Assembly (NCBI GenBank): GCA_017546145.1
Contig: JAFYXN010000002.1
Span: 1 to 64,000, forward strand
Reading direction: 5' to 3'
From: Clostridia bacterium
GTDB taxonomy: Bacteria; Bacillota; Clostridia; Monoglobales; Monoglobaceae
Length of the DNA: 64,000 nt
Under the pieces are notes generated by a model that worked only from the letters and a program-made list of their open reading frames with translations, was not told the DNA's origin and did not search any database. Below are positions 24,768 through 34,730 of this stretch, in pieces (positions within the stretch are counted from its first letter, which is position 1; every line of letters starts with the position of its first letter). Position numbers and translations under genes: made by a program.

Positions 24768-26996
24768 GTGCATAGCGAACAAAGCACATTTAAACAGAGG
24801 AAAAGAATCATATTTCTGCTTGGAGCGGCAATTGTGATTTTTTTTGCTTTATTGGTAAGAGTTGCCTGGCTTCAGATTGTACGCGGTGAGGAGCTTTCGT
24901 CTGCGGCAAGGGAACAACAAACAAGTGACAATGCCATAAGCCCTGAAAGAGGGCTTATTTACGATAGAAACATGAAGGTTCTGGCGAACAATCTGAGTGT
25001 GGAAACCATAAGCATAACGCCCAAAAACGTGCGCCAGAACAACAAACAGACACCTCAGCAAATAGCAAAAAAGCTGGCTGAAATTCTGGAGCTTAACGAA
25101 GACAATATTCTTGCTAAAATCAATAAGGAATCAAATTTTGAATACATAAAAAAGCAGGTGGAAAAAGATCAGACAGACGCAGTCCGTGCATATATTGAGG
25201 AATACCGTCTTGACGGATTTCGGTTTGCAGAGGACACAAAGCGCTATTACCCGTACGGCAATTTTGCCGCACAGGTTATTGGGTTTGTAGGCAGTGACAA
25301 TACCGGACTTGAAGGTATCGAGATGGTATACAATGAGCAGCTTAAAGGTGTTCCGGGCAGAATTGTTTCAGCCAACAAAACGGCAGGTCTTGAAATTCCT
25401 GATAACTATGAAAGCTATTATGAGCCACAGAACGGAAAAAGTGTGGTTCTTACCATTGACGAAACAATACAGCACTTTACAGAAAAGCACTTAGAGAATG
25501 CACGGCTTGAGAACAAGCTTGAAGAAGGTGCTGCTGCAATAGTGATGAATGTAAAAACAGGAGAAATCCTTGCAATGGCAACCAAGCCTGACTATGACCT
25601 CAATCAACCTTTTGCGGTTACCGCGGCGGTAGAGGAGAAGTATCCTGAGATAAAGCAAGAACTCGAAAGGCTTGAAGGCTCTGAATATAACGCCAAACTG
25701 ACGGAAGTTACTCAGTTTTTAAGAAGAAACAAGGCTGTGGTTGACTCGTACGAGCCGGGTTCAACCTTCAAAATTGCGGTTGCGTCAATGGCGCTTGAAG
25801 AAAATGTGGTAGGATTAAATGACCATTTCTTCTGCAGTGGCGCAATAAAGGTGGCAGACCGGACAATTTCGTGTGCAAACCGCAATGGTCATGGTGCTCA
25901 GACCTTTGTTCAGGGCGTTCAGAACTCATGTAACCCTGTATTCATTGAGGTCGGTGCAAGAGTAGGTCGTGAAACCTTTATGAAGTATGTAAAGGGCTTT
26001 GGATTCCGCGAAAAAACCGGAATAGAAATTCCGGGCGAAACTGACGGTATCTTCCATGCCGCAGAGAACTTCAAAGAGATTGACCTTGCGACATCTTCTT
26101 TTGGTCAGAGCTTTAACGTGACACCGCTTCAGATGGTGACAATGGTTTCGGCAGTTGCCAATGGCGGCAAACTGATGAAACCGTATCTTGTAAAACAGCT
26201 TGTTGACGAAAACGGAAACGTTATTGAAGAGTATAATCCCAAAGTAGTACGTCAGGTGATTTCCAAGGAAACAAGCAAAACGATGTGTAAAATTTTGGAG
26301 TCGGTTGTTTCTGAAGGCGGCGGAAGAAACGCGTATCTTGCAGGATACCGCGTTGCAGGCAAAACAGGAACATCTGAAAAACAGCCCCGCGGAAACGGCA
26401 AGTATGTGGCTTCGTTTGTTGGGTTTGCACCGGCTGACGACCCCGAGATTGTTTGTCTGGTTATTCTTGACCAGCCGCCGGTAGGCGCAGTTTATTACGG
26501 CGGTCTTATTGCCGCACCTGTTGTAAAAAGCATTCTTGAGGAAAGCCTTCAGTATTTGGGGGTTGAACCGGAATATACGCAGGAAGAAATGGAAATGATT
26601 GATATAACGGTTCCTGATGTAACAGGTAAAACACGCAAGGAAGCAGAGGCTATTCTAAAGGCAGAAGGGGTAAATATTACCTTCCGCGGTCAGGGTGACA
26701 TAATACTTGATCAGGTTCCCAAAGCATATTCAAAGCTTGCCAGAAATTCCAAGGTGGTTACTTATACCGAGGGTGAGGAGAGCAAGAAGTCTGTTACAAT
26801 CCCTGATGTTGTGGGCTGCTATGCATCAGAGGCAAACAAAGGAATAGTAAATGCAGGACTTAATGTACGAATAAAAGGACTTTCAGGTACAGGCGGAATA
26901 GCGGTTTGTTCTGAACAGTCGCCTGCTGCAGGAACTGTGGTTGAGCCGGGAACAATTGTAACCTTGGACTTCAGATTTGCAGAAATCCGCGATTGA
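24768..26996 (+). CDS. Class B penicillin-binding protein with PASTA domains (SpoVD/FtsI type)
   Basis: 742 residues from GTG 24768 (TTGGAGG upstream). One N-terminal membrane helix (IIFLLGAAIVIFFALLVRVAW), a dimerisation domain with SPERGLIYDRN, then the transpeptidase: STFK (nucleophile Ser), SCN and KTGT. Two PASTA domains end the protein (TVPDVTGKTRKEAE from about 625 and TIPDVVGCYASEAN from about 680). PASTA domains occur in sporulation SpoVD and in division PBPs of Gram-positive bacteria. As this is the only class B PBP in the cluster, it may serve division as well. Confidence 0.93.
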   Translation: MHSEQSTFKQRKRIIFLLGAAIVIFFALLVRVAWLQIVRGEELSSAAREQQTSDNAISPERGLIYDRNMKVLANNLSVETISITPKNVRQNNKQTPQQIAKKLAEILELNEDNILAKINKESNFEYIKKQVEKDQTDAVRAYIEEYRLDGFRFAEDTKRYYPYGNFAAQVIGFVGSDNTGLEGIEMVYNEQLKGVPGRIVSANKTAGLEIPDNYESYYEPQNGKSVVLTIDETIQHFTEKHLENARLENKLEEGAAAIVMNVKTGEILAMATKPDYDLNQPFAVTAAVEEKYPEIKQELERLEGSEYNAKLTEVTQFLRRNKAVVDSYEPGSTFKIAVASMALEENVVGLNDHFFCSGAIKVADRTISCANRNGHGAQTFVQGVQNSCNPVFIEVGARVGRETFMKYVKGFGFREKTGIEIPGETDGIFHAAENFKEIDLATSSFGQSFNVTPLQMVTMVSAVANGGKLMKPYLVKQLVDENGNVIEEYNPKVVRQVISKETSKTMCKILESVVSEGGGRNAYLAGYRVAGKTGTSEKQPRGNGKYVASFVGFAPADDPEIVCLVILDQPPVGAVYYGGLIAAPVVKSILEESLQYLGVEPEYTQEEMEMIDITVPDVTGKTRKEAEAILKAEGVNITFRGQGDIILDQVPKAYSKLARNSKVVTYTEGEESKKSVTIPDVVGCYASEANKGIVNAGLNVRIKGLSGTGGIAVCSEQSPAAGTVVEPGTIVTLDFRFAEIRD

Positions 26997-27018
26997 TATT
27001 TAAAGAGAGGGAAAGACA

Positions 27019-28467
27019 ATGACCTTATCCGAATTACTGAAAAATGTTGAAATTATTGATATACAGGGCAATATTGGTGCAAAGGTTTCAGGTATAGCCT
27101 TTAATTCTGCCGAAGTAAAGCCAGGAGATGTGTTTGTGTGCATAAGCGGCTTTAAAACCGACGGACACAAGTACGCGGCAGATGCCCTTGAAAAGGGTGC
27201 TATTGCTGTGATTGCGGAAAGGGCGCTTGAAGATACCGCAGCAACAGTGGTGGTTGTTAAGAATACAAGACTTGCGCTTTCAAAAATAGCGGCAACCTAC
27301 TATGATTATCCCTATAAAAAATTCAGATTAATAGGTGTAACCGGAACAAACGGAAAAACCACCACAACATATTTGATAAAGGCGGTTTTGGAAAACTGCG
27401 GTCAAAAGGTGGGACTTATCGGAACAAATCAGAATATGATAGGCGAAACGATAATTCCGTCAAAGCATACAACGCCGGACTCGCTTGAACTTATGAGTCT
27501 TTTCAATCGTATGGCAGAAGAAGGCGTCGATACGGTGGTTATGGAGGTTTCGTCGCATTCGCTGGCACTTGACCGCGTTGCATCCTGTGAATTTGATATA
27601 GGCGCGTTCACAAATGTTACGCAGGATCATCTCGACTTTCACGAAACAATGGAAAACTATATTCAAGCAAAAGCGCAGCTGTTTAAAATGTGCCGTGTTG
27701 GTGTGCTTAACCATGATGATGATGCATTTGAGGCGATGAACAGTGCTGCGGACTGCGAAACTTTGGATTACAGCACAAAGACTTCGGCTCAAATACAAGC
27801 TGAAAATATAGAATACAGGTCTGATGGGGTGAAGTTTGACCTTGCGTATATGGGTCAGAAAACATCAATAGAGCTTTCAATCCCGGGCGGATTTTCGGTT
27901 TATAATGCACTTACTGCCGCAGGCTGCTGCCTTGCTGCAGGACTGACGCCTGACCAAATAGCAAAGGGGCTTAAGGCGGCGTCAGGGGTTAAGGGCAGAA
28001 TTGAAGTTGTAAAAACCAATACAGATTATACTGTTATAATAGACTATGCACATACTCCTGACGGTCTGCTCAACATCCTTAATGCAATCCGCGGCTTTGC
28101 CAAGGGCAGAATTATTACTCTTTTTGGCTGTGGCGGTGACAGGGACAAAACCAAAAGACCGCAAATGGGCAAAATTGCGGCACAGCTTTCGGACTTTTGT
28201 ATTGTTACCAGTGACAATCCAAGAAGCGAAGACCCTTCTGCAATAATAGAGGATGTCTTGGCAGGAGTAAAAGAAACCAAATGCAAATACGCTGTAATTG
28301 AAAACCGCTTTGAAGCAATAGAGTATGCACTTGACAATGCAAAAAAAGACGATATAATTTTGCTTGCGGGCAAGGGACACGAGCCTTATCAGATTTTAAA
28401 GGACAGAACCATTGTGTTTGATGAAAGAGAAATAGTTCTTAAGTTGATAGATTCTTCGGAAGGTTAG
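27019..28467 (+). CDS. murE: UDP-MurNAc-tripeptide synthetase
   Basis: 482 residues; adds the third amino acid to UDP-MurNAc-Ala-Glu. The ATP loop is GVTGTNGKTTTT, and HTTPDSLEL and VMEVSSHSLALDRV follow. The residue-selecting motif DNPR (in TSDNPRSEDP) is that of meso-diaminopimelate enzymes, which predicts a DAP-type peptidoglycan. murF follows two bases later. Confidence 0.97.
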   Translation: MTLSELLKNVEIIDIQGNIGAKVSGIAFNSAEVKPGDVFVCISGFKTDGHKYAADALEKGAIAVIAERALEDTAATVVVVKNTRLALSKIAATYYDYPYKKFRLIGVTGTNGKTTTTYLIKAVLENCGQKVGLIGTNQNMIGETIIPSKHTTPDSLELMSLFNRMAEEGVDTVVMEVSSHSLALDRVASCEFDIGAFTNVTQDHLDFHETMENYIQAKAQLFKMCRVGVLNHDDDAFEAMNSAADCETLDYSTKTSAQIQAENIEYRSDGVKFDLAYMGQKTSIELSIPGGFSVYNALTAAGCCLAAGLTPDQIAKGLKAASGVKGRIEVVKTNTDYTVIIDYAHTPDGLLNILNAIRGFAKGRIITLFGCGGDRDKTKRPQMGKIAAQLSDFCIVTSDNPRSEDPSAIIEDVLAGVKETKCKYAVIENRFEAIEYALDNAKKDDIILLAGKGHEPYQILKDRTIVFDEREIVLKLIDSSEG

Positions 28468-28469
28468 GA

Positions 28470-29879
28470 GTGGCAGTTTTGGAGAAAATTCTGACGTTAA
28501 AGCGGTTGGCGGATGCCTGCAAGGGTAAATTGCTAAATTGCAATGAAGATATATTTGCTGCGGATATTGTCACCGATAGTCGCAAAATAGTTGACGGTGC
28601 AGTTTTTGTTGCACTGAGAGGCGATAAGTTTGATGGGCACAACTTTGCGGCGCAGGCAATTGCCGGCGGCGCAGTTTGCTGTGTGGTTGATAAGGAATTT
28701 GATAATATTTCTTCATTGCCTGTAATCTTGGTAAATGATACATACGCCGCACTTCGCGATATGGCGGCGTGCTATCGCAGTATGTTTTCGCTTCCGTCGG
28801 TTGCCATAACCGGAAGCGTGGGCAAAACCAGCACAAAGGATATGGTTGCAAGCGTTCTTGTGCAGCATTGCAAAGCTTTAAAAACAGAAGGCAATTTCAA
28901 TAACGAAATCGGACTTCCGCTTACTGTATTCAGATTAGGAGCAGAAGATAAAATTGCAATCTTTGAAATGGGAATGAGTGCTTTTGGTGAGATTTCAAGA
29001 CTTACCCGGATTGCGGCGCCCGAGGTTGCAATTATTACAAATATCGGATATTCACATATCGAGCATTTAGGGTCGCAGCAAAATATCCTTAAAGCCAAGC
29101 TTGAAATACTGGAGGGGCTTACCCCGTCGGGAACAGTAATATTAAACGGTGACGATATGCATTTGAAAGGTGTAATCGGAACACTTCCGTATGAAACTCT
29201 TTCTTACGGAATAGAAAATAAGGACTGCGATATAATTGCGCAAAACATAAAAAAGTTTCCTGACAGAACCGAGTTTGAGGTTGTAATAGACTCAAAAATC
29301 GAGAAATTTGTTGTAAATGTCCCCGGACTTCATCATGTATACAATGCTTTGGCGGCTATCCTTACCGGAATAATATACAGCATGCCTGTTTCAAAAATAG
29401 TTGAAGGTGTAGCAGCGTTCAGACCGTCAGGGATGAGGCAAAGCATCGCCGAGCTAAAAGATTTTGTGATAATAAAGGATTGCTATAATGCAAGCCCTAC
29501 ATCAATGAAGTCAGGACTTGAAGTGTTATCGGTGACGCCGCCTAAAAACAGTGCAGAGCCTTGCCGCAGGGTTGCAGTTCTTGGCGATATGCTGGAATTG
29601 GGTGACTTTTCTGAAGAAGCTCACATGAATGTGGGCGGACTTTGTTGCGGATATGACCTTGGCTGCCTGATTGCAGTAGGAAAAAATGCAGAGTTTGTGG
29701 CTAAAGGCGCGATAGAAAACGGATTTAATTCGTCAGAGCTTTATGTTTTTTACGACAATAATGCAGCCAAGGCTCACATAATGGATATACTAAACCCTAA
29801 TGATGTTATTCTTTTTAAAGGTTCAAGAGGAATGCGTCTTGAAGAAATTGCAGATTTTATTGCAGAGAATAACCAATAA
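28470..29879 (+). CDS. murF: UDP-MurNAc-pentapeptide synthetase
   Basis: 469 residues from GTG 28470, two bases after the murE stop. Adds D-Ala-D-Ala to the UDP-MurNAc-tripeptide. ITGSVGKTSTKDM is the ATP loop; TEGNFNNEIGLPLT and DCYNASPTSMKSGL are MurF-specific. The D-Ala-D-Ala ligase that feeds it is at 55821. Confidence 0.96.
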   Translation: MAVLEKILTLKRLADACKGKLLNCNEDIFAADIVTDSRKIVDGAVFVALRGDKFDGHNFAAQAIAGGAVCCVVDKEFDNISSLPVILVNDTYAALRDMAACYRSMFSLPSVAITGSVGKTSTKDMVASVLVQHCKALKTEGNFNNEIGLPLTVFRLGAEDKIAIFEMGMSAFGEISRLTRIAAPEVAIITNIGYSHIEHLGSQQNILKAKLEILEGLTPSGTVILNGDDMHLKGVIGTLPYETLSYGIENKDCDIIAQNIKKFPDRTEFEVVIDSKIEKFVVNVPGLHHVYNALAAILTGIIYSMPVSKIVEGVAAFRPSGMRQSIAELKDFVIIKDCYNASPTSMKSGLEVLSVTPPKNSAEPCRRVAVLGDMLELGDFSEEAHMNVGGLCCGYDLGCLIAVGKNAEFVAKGAIENGFNSSELYVFYDNNAAKAHIMDILNPNDVILFKGSRGMRLEEIADFIAENNQ

Positions 29880-29904
29880 AAACTAAAATCAGCCGGAGGA
29901 TAAA

Positions 29905-30882
29905 ATGGTTAAATTACTTATTATTGCAGCAGTTGCGTTTGTTGTGGCAGCGGTTTCTGGTTTGTTTATGATTCCGTTTCTGCACAAAGTAAAATTTGGA
30001 CAGGAAATACGCGAAGAAGGCCCGGCGTGGCATCGCAAAAAATCAGGAACACCCACCATGGGCGGATTTATATTTATGGTGGCGGCGCTTGTTGCTGCTG
30101 TTGCAGGTGTTTTTGTATATGGCATCAAAGCTTCATCTGCGGAGGTGTGGGGGCTTGCTGCAATTATGGCAGCGGCATTTGGCTTTGGTGCAATTGGGTT
30201 TGTGGATGATTACATAAAGGTAATTTTAAAGCGGAATTTAGGGCTTCGTGCAGGGCAAAAGTTTACGCTGCAGTTCTTTGTTGCCCTTATTTTTTCGGTA
30301 TGGATGGTATGCGGCGGCGTGGTAGGTACGGAGGTTAAGATTCCGTTTACAAAGGTGTTTGCAGACCTTACTTACTTTGGGTATATTCCATTTATAATAT
30401 TGGTTATGCTTGCCGCGGTAAACAGTGTAAATCTTACCGACGGTCTTGACGGCTTAGCCGGTACGGTAACGTTGATAGTTTCGCTTTTTTATTGCGTTGT
30501 ATCCAGCGTTGCCAATGTTACTCCGGTTATAATTTTTGCGGCTGCTTTAGCCGGCGGTCTGGTTGGATTTTTAATTTATAACAGTTATCCCGCAAAAGTG
30601 TTTATGGGCGATACAGGCTCGCTGTTTTTGGGCGGAGCAGTTGCTGCAATGGCGATATATATGAAGAACCCTGTTGTACTTCTTATTGCAGGTTTTGTAT
30701 ATGTTGCAGAGGCGTTGTCGGTTATAATTCAGGTTGCATACTTTAAAAAAACCGGCAAGCGCATATTTAAGATGAGTCCGGTTCATCATCATTTTGAAAT
30801 GTGCGGATGGAGCGAGAAAAAAATAGTCGCAGTGTTCTCGCTTGTTACAGCTGTATTGTGCTTTATTGCATATATGGCATAA
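29905..30882 (+). CDS. mraY: Phospho-MurNAc-pentapeptide transferase
   Basis: 325 residues, about ten membrane segments. Makes lipid I from UDP-MurNAc-pentapeptide and undecaprenyl phosphate. The catalytic DD pair is in GFVDDYIKV, NLTDGLDGLAG is the conserved loop, and SPVHHHFEMCGWSE is the HHH motif. The N-terminal GPAWHRKKSGTPTMGG is also typical. Confidence 0.97.
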   Translation: MVKLLIIAAVAFVVAAVSGLFMIPFLHKVKFGQEIREEGPAWHRKKSGTPTMGGFIFMVAALVAAVAGVFVYGIKASSAEVWGLAAIMAAAFGFGAIGFVDDYIKVILKRNLGLRAGQKFTLQFFVALIFSVWMVCGGVVGTEVKIPFTKVFADLTYFGYIPFIILVMLAAVNSVNLTDGLDGLAGTVTLIVSLFYCVVSSVANVTPVIIFAAALAGGLVGFLIYNSYPAKVFMGDTGSLFLGGAVAAMAIYMKNPVVLLIAGFVYVAEALSVIIQVAYFKKTGKRIFKMSPVHHHFEMCGWSEKKIVAVFSLVTAVLCFIAYMA

Positions 30883-30921
30883 AATTTTACAAACTCTGAA
30901 AGAAAGGGCTGACCGTGGAGT

Positions 30922-32121
30922 ATGATAAGAGCAAAAAGACGCCCTGCGGCAAAGAATATTGGTTCGGCAAGCCGCAGACCTGAGCTTAACATTAAAAATA
31001 TAAGAAACACTGTCAAAACAGTTGATACGCAGTTTCTTGCGTCGGTATATGTTTTGCTTGCGTTTGGTCTTATTATGGTACTCAGCGCAAGCAGTCCTAT
31101 TGCGTATGCAAGCAGCAGCACAAATCACGACAGCTTTTATTATTTCAAACGTCAGTTGCTTTGGGCGGCGTTTGGAAGTGTGGCAATGTTTATTACGGCA
31201 AACTATGACTACCGCAAGCTGAAAAACTGGGCGTTTCCAATTTTTGCGGCAAGTGTATTTTTGCTTATACTGGTTCTTGTTCCGGGCATAGGCAGAAAAA
31301 TAAACGATGCAAGACGTTGGATTTACATAGGTCCTATAAACTTTCAGCCGTCAGAGGTAGCCAAGATTGCTACGATAATCTTCTTTTCATACAGCTTGTC
31401 AATGAACTATAAAGAACTGGATAAGTTCAGTATATTTATTATGTATATAGCAATTATAGGTGTTATGGCGCTTATAATAATGATGGAGCCGCATTTTAGT
31501 TGTACAATGCTGATTGCGGCAACAGCCTGCATACTTCTTTTGGTTGCAGGGGCAAAAATGACACATTTTATGGCGCTTGGTCTTTGTGCTGTTCCTGCGA
31601 TTGTGCTTATGGTTGCAAAAGCACCATACCGACTGGCACGTGTTGTTACGTTTTTAGACCCGTTTCAGGATATTCAGGGCAGCGGTTGGCAGATAGTACA
31701 ATCACTTTATGCAATTGGCTCGGGTGGTATATTTGGCGCAGGTATCGGTCAAAGCCGCCAGAAATATATGAACATTCCTGAACCTCAGAATGATTTTATC
31801 TTTTCAATTCTGGCAGAAGAATTTGGTCTGCTTGGTGCAATTCTGGTTGTGCTGATGTTTATTTTTCTGATTGTCAGAGGGATAAAGATTGCGCTTAATG
31901 CTCCGGATCTTTTCGGAACGCTTCTTGCAACGGGAATCGTTTCCATGATTGCAATACAGGCAATTGTCAACATTGCCGTTGTTACATCGTCAATGCCTGT
32001 TACAGGTATGCCGCTGCCGTTTTTCAGCTATGGCGGAACAGCCTTGGCGATAACCATGGCAGAAATGGGGATTGTACTTAACATCTCGCGGCATTGCAAG
32101 AATATGGGCAAAAGAAAATAG
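30922..32121 (+). CDS. SEDS-family glycan polymerase (FtsW/SpoVE)
   Basis: 399 residues with a basic N-terminal tail and about ten membrane helices. LINF-type landmarks visible are INDARRWIYIGPINFQPSEVAK, GSGWQIVQSLYAIGSGGIFGAGIG, QNDFIFSILAEEFGLLG and MPLPFFSYGGTAL. SEDS proteins polymerise lipid II together with a class B PBP, here the SpoVD/FtsI-type protein upstream. The choice between FtsW and SpoVE cannot be made from sequence alone. Confidence 0.94.
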   Translation: MIRAKRRPAAKNIGSASRRPELNIKNIRNTVKTVDTQFLASVYVLLAFGLIMVLSASSPIAYASSSTNHDSFYYFKRQLLWAAFGSVAMFITANYDYRKLKNWAFPIFAASVFLLILVLVPGIGRKINDARRWIYIGPINFQPSEVAKIATIIFFSYSLSMNYKELDKFSIFIMYIAIIGVMALIIMMEPHFSCTMLIAATACILLLVAGAKMTHFMALGLCAVPAIVLMVAKAPYRLARVVTFLDPFQDIQGSGWQIVQSLYAIGSGGIFGAGIGQSRQKYMNIPEPQNDFIFSILAEEFGLLGAILVVLMFIFLIVRGIKIALNAPDLFGTLLATGIVSMIAIQAIVNIAVVTSSMPVTGMPLPFFSYGGTALAITMAEMGIVLNISRHCKNMGKRK

Positions 32122-32204
32122 AACCCTTAAGGGGCTGATGGTGATTCAGCCTCTTAATGCGTTTTTCAGGGAAGAGAATGAGCAATGAAAGGTGATGTGT
32201 TTTT

Positions 32205-33311
32205 ATGAGAGTTTTGTTTGCAGGAGGCGGAACAGCAGGGCATATAAACCCTGCAATTGCGGTTGCAAATTACATTAAAGAAAAGGAGCCGCAAAGCGAA
32301 TTTTTGTTTGTAGGCACTGAAAATGGGATGGAAAAAACTCTTGTCCCCAAGATGGGCTTTGAGATTAAATTCATAAAGATACACGGCTTTAAAAGAAGTA
32401 TAAGCCTGCAGAATGTAAAAGTCGCATCCGAACTTATAACGGGAACGCTCAATGCTGTTAAAATTATTAAAGAGTTCAAGCCCGACGCAGTCATGGGCAC
32501 AGGCGGATATGTTGCAGGCCCTGTTTTGCTTGCTGCGTCAATGCTGAAAATACCTACAGTAGTTCATGAATCCAATGCATATCCGGGGGTTACCGTACGT
32601 ATGCTTTCAAAGGTTGTTGATGTGGTAGCGTTGGGTATGGAGGACGCGGCAAAATTTTTGTCCCCTAAAGCACGGATAGAAGTAACAGGAAACCCGGTGC
32701 GACCCTCGATTCTTGCGTGTGACAAAGCAACAGCACGTGCAAAATTGGGGCTTGACAGCAGAAGGGTTGTCTTGATTTTTGGCGGAAGTCTTGGTGCTGA
32801 AAAAATAAACAATGTAGCTGTTGACTGGATTTTGCAAATAGCTGACAGCAGAAAATATCAGATTTTAATGTCTACCGGTAAGAATAATCAGTTTGAAGGG
32901 GTTATGAAACGCTTCAGACAAAGCAATATTGATATTGAAAAGTACCCTGAAATTGCAGTTCAGGAATATATATATGATATGGACTTAGCCCTCAATGCAG
33001 CGGATTTGATAATTGCAAGGTCTGGTGGGTCGGTAAGCGAAATGACGGCACTTGGCAAGGCGGCAATACTTATTCCATCGCCTTACGTTGCAGGAAACCA
33101 TCAGGAGCACAATGCCAGAGCGGTTGAAAAGTCAGGCGGTGCGGTGGTGATAAGCCAAAGCGAGCTTTCGCTTGAAACCTTGACCAAAGCAACCGAGACA
33201 ATTTTAGAAAATGCAGATGTATTGGAAAAAATGAGCCGCGGTTCAAAATCTATTGGCATAACCGATGCTACAGACAAAATTTACAAAATAATGAAAGAGC
33301 TGAAAAAATAG
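32205..33311 (+). CDS. murG: Lipid II synthase (UDP-GlcNAc transferase)
   Basis: 368 residues; adds GlcNAc to lipid I to give lipid II. The N-terminal G-loop FAGGGTAGHINPAIA, GTGGYVAGPVLLAA, HESNAYPG, and the C-terminal FGGSLGAEKIN and RSGGSVSEMTALG (UDP-GlcNAc site) are all present. Confidence 0.97.
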   Translation: MRVLFAGGGTAGHINPAIAVANYIKEKEPQSEFLFVGTENGMEKTLVPKMGFEIKFIKIHGFKRSISLQNVKVASELITGTLNAVKIIKEFKPDAVMGTGGYVAGPVLLAASMLKIPTVVHESNAYPGVTVRMLSKVVDVVALGMEDAAKFLSPKARIEVTGNPVRPSILACDKATARAKLGLDSRRVVLIFGGSLGAEKINNVAVDWILQIADSRKYQILMSTGKNNQFEGVMKRFRQSNIDIEKYPEIAVQEYIYDMDLALNAADLIIARSGGSVSEMTALGKAAILIPSPYVAGNHQEHNARAVEKSGGAVVISQSELSLETLTKATETILENADVLEKMSRGSKSIGITDATDKIYKIMKELKK

Positions 33312-33390
33312 GGCACAAAGTTGCTGTAACACAATCCATAAACTTTACATAGTATGTAAAGTAATTCGGCAAAATTTTGGAGGTGTTACA

Positions 33391-34641
33391 GTGAGTAAAA
33401 TTGCAATTTGCGGTGGAAAAAGCCTTAACGGCGAGGTGGATATACAAGGTTCAAAGAATGCGGCACTTCCGATACTGGCGGCGACTGCAATGAATGAAAA
33501 TGAATGTGAGCTGTCAAATTGCCCTGACCTTGAGGATGTTAAAGCCGCACTTAAAATAATAAGCTATCTTGGCGGAAGGTCAGAATACGGCGGACATACA
33601 GCTTTGGTGAATGCGGCAGGTATACATAAATTTGAAATTCCTGAAGAACTTATGGGAAGTATGCGCTCATCGGTGCTGTTTTTGGGCCCGCTTCTGTCAA
33701 AATTCGGGCAGGCGGTTATTTCGTATCCAGGTGGCTGCAGCATAGGCTTAAGACCTATTGACTTGCATCTTAAGGCGTTTAAAACATTAGGTGTTTCGGT
33801 TGAAGAAATAGGCGGACGGATATATTGCAAAGTAAACAAAATTCAGCCAAACAGGGTTAATTTGATTTTTCCCAGTGTGGGCGCAACAGAGAATATAATG
33901 TTGCTGACAGCGGTTTCGGAGGGCGAAACAGTAGTGGTAAATGCGGCGCGTGAGCCTGAGATTGTTGACCTTCAAAACTTTCTGAATTCTATGGGTGCAA
34001 AAATTTCCGGGGCAGGAACCGAAACAATTCGCATAATAGGTGTTGAAAAATTAAACAAAGTGAAGTATAATATAATGTCAGACAGGATTTTTGCGGCAAC
34101 CTGCCTTTGTGCAGTGGCAAGCTGTGGCGGGAATGTGGTGCTTCAGAATGTAAATCCCGAGCACATCGGATTGATAACATCAATGCTTTCGGGTGCAGGC
34201 TGCAATATAAGCTGTGGCAGTGATTATGTGCGGATACGAAGCACTCAGCGGCTTAGGGGTCTTGGCAAAATTATGACATCTCCCTATCCCGGATTTCCGA
34301 CAGATGCGCAGGCGCTTTTTATGTCGGCATTGGCTGCGGCAGACGGAACGACGGTGTTTGTGGAAAATATCTTTGAAAGCAGATACAAGCATGTCCCTGA
34401 ACTTATAAAGATGGGGGCGGATATAATCGTAGACGGACGTCTGGCAGCTGTTACAGGCTGCAATTATATACAGGGCGCAAGCGTTGAAGCTCAGGATTTA
34501 AGAGGCGGTGCTGCGTTGATTATTGCAGGGCTTTCGGCAATAGGTGATACTGTTGTTTCGGGAGTTCGTCATATTGACCGCGGATATGAACGCATAGAGG
34601 ATACCTTTGCATCACTTGGTGCCTCGATAAGACGGATTTAA
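33391..34641 (+). CDS. murA: UDP-GlcNAc 1-carboxyvinyltransferase
   Basis: 416 residues from GTG 33391 (GGAGGTG upstream). First committed enzyme of peptidoglycan synthesis, transferring enolpyruvate from PEP. GSKNAALPILAATAMN is the substrate-binding start, the reactive cysteine is in YPGGCSIGLRPIDLH, and the C-terminus holds DLRGGAALIIAGL. A 9-bp inverted repeat (ACTTTACAT with ATGTAAAGT) lies in the 79-bp gap upstream. Confidence 0.96.
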   Translation: MSKIAICGGKSLNGEVDIQGSKNAALPILAATAMNENECELSNCPDLEDVKAALKIISYLGGRSEYGGHTALVNAAGIHKFEIPEELMGSMRSSVLFLGPLLSKFGQAVISYPGGCSIGLRPIDLHLKAFKTLGVSVEEIGGRIYCKVNKIQPNRVNLIFPSVGATENIMLLTAVSEGETVVVNAAREPEIVDLQNFLNSMGAKISGAGTETIRIIGVEKLNKVKYNIMSDRIFAATCLCAVASCGGNVVLQNVNPEHIGLITSMLSGAGCNISCGSDYVRIRSTQRLRGLGKIMTSPYPGFPTDAQALFMSALAAADGTTVFVENIFESRYKHVPELIKMGADIIVDGRLAAVTGCNYIQGASVEAQDLRGGAALIIAGLSAIGDTVVSGVRHIDRGYERIEDTFASLGASIRRI

Positions 34642-34730
34642 TAAAATGAAATAAATAAGGGTTACGGGGCATCGTGGGGTGCACCGTATACCTGATTAGT
34701 GTATAAGGACAAGCAGAGAGGAGGAGCTTT

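Noticed and set aside
30571-31128. 185-residue minus-strand frame over mraY and the SEDS gene
   Set aside because: Cysteine- and arginine-rich antisense product of two well-identified genes.
33340-33365. Inverted repeat before murA as a terminator
   Set aside because: The stem is AT-rich and has no T tract; left as an unexplained small repeat.
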